From positions 1 to 6,735 of the forward strand of contig JALWNR010000157.1 in the NCBI GenBank assembly GCA_027083715.1: a DNA stretch of 6,735 nt, written 5' to 3'. The notes beneath the pieces were generated by a model that saw only the letters and a program-made list of their open reading frames with translations, was not told where the DNA came from and did not search any database. This DNA is from Bacteroidales bacterium. Its GTDB lineage: Bacteria; Bacteroidota; Bacteroidia; Bacteroidales; NBLH01. Positions 6,648-6,735 of the stretch are shown in pieces (the stretch's first letter is position 1; each line of letters begins with the position of its first letter). The position numbers and the translations under genes were made by a program.

Positions 6648-6735
6648 ATGAATACAAAAAATGCTATTAAAGTTTTAGTGGAAAACCGAAAAAAAATTGA
6701 AGACTTAATTGATAATTTTTCAAGATATGTGGAAA
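6648..6735 (+). CDS. 5' end of a gene of unknown function, cut by the window edge
   Basis: ATG at 6648 opens a frame that stays open for 29 codons to the right edge. The visible residues start MNTKNAIKVLVENRKKIEDL and continue through an IDNFSRYVE segment. Ile7, Leu10, Ile17, Leu20, Ile21, Phe24 and Val28 fall on one face of a predicted amphipathic helix, with Lys, Arg and Glu on the other, so a helical or coiled-coil start is likely. No signal peptide is present, so the product is probably cytoplasmic. It reads away from the lipoprotein gene. A family cannot be named from so few residues. Codon use is AT-rich like its neighbours, which supports a real gene. Confidence 0.6.
   Translation, partial: MNTKNAIKVLVENRKKIEDLIDNFSRYVE

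Noticed and set aside
1..6735. CRISPR arrays, tRNA or rRNA genes, insertion sequences
   Set aside because: I saw no spaced direct repeats, no tRNA-like cloverleaf or CCA end, no rRNA sequence and no transposase or IS terminal repeats on either strand.

Overview
The window reads as a piece of a Bacteroidota chromosome (Flavobacteria, Cytophagia or Bacteroidales type). The signs are AT-rich DNA with no Shine-Dalgarno sequences before the starts, a -33/-7 promoter of the Bacteroidota form (TTTG then TAnnTTTG), an 'AQAQ' signal-peptide ending, and an RND metal pump fused to its outer-membrane partner. That fusion is known from this phylum.

Layout, left to right. Positions 1-1116 (minus strand) hold most of a CzcB/CusB-type periplasmic adaptor whose last residues lie beyond the left edge. 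Positions 1117-1371 are an intercistronic spacer with a strong hairpin and blocks that look like dispersed intergenic repeats. Positions 1372-5718 (minus) encode one 1448-residue protein: a complete CzcA-type RND pump joined to a complete CzcC/TolC-type outer-membrane factor, with an intact-looking signal peptide at the joint. Positions 5719-5994 hold the promoter and a roughly 165-nt leader with a perfect 13-bp palindrome. Positions 5995-6489 (minus) encode a small lipoprotein of unknown function. Positions 6490-6647 are a divergent spacer, and a plus-strand gene of unknown function begins at 6648 and runs off the right edge.

The two large genes together supply all three parts of a tripartite heavy-metal efflux machine spanning both membranes: inner-membrane pump, adaptor and outer-membrane channel. 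Proton-relay and substrate-path residues point to divalent cations (Zn/Co/Cd, CzcA-like) rather than Cu/Ag (CusA-like): the Asp-Asp-Glu set in the fourth membrane helix is present, and the CusA methionine triad is replaced by Gln, Glu and Glu. No regulator gene is visible. The lipoprotein and the right-hand partial gene have no demonstrable link to the efflux system.

The best candidate for something mechanistically unusual is the fusion joint. The remaining findings are modest, and I see no clearly new multi-gene system in the window.
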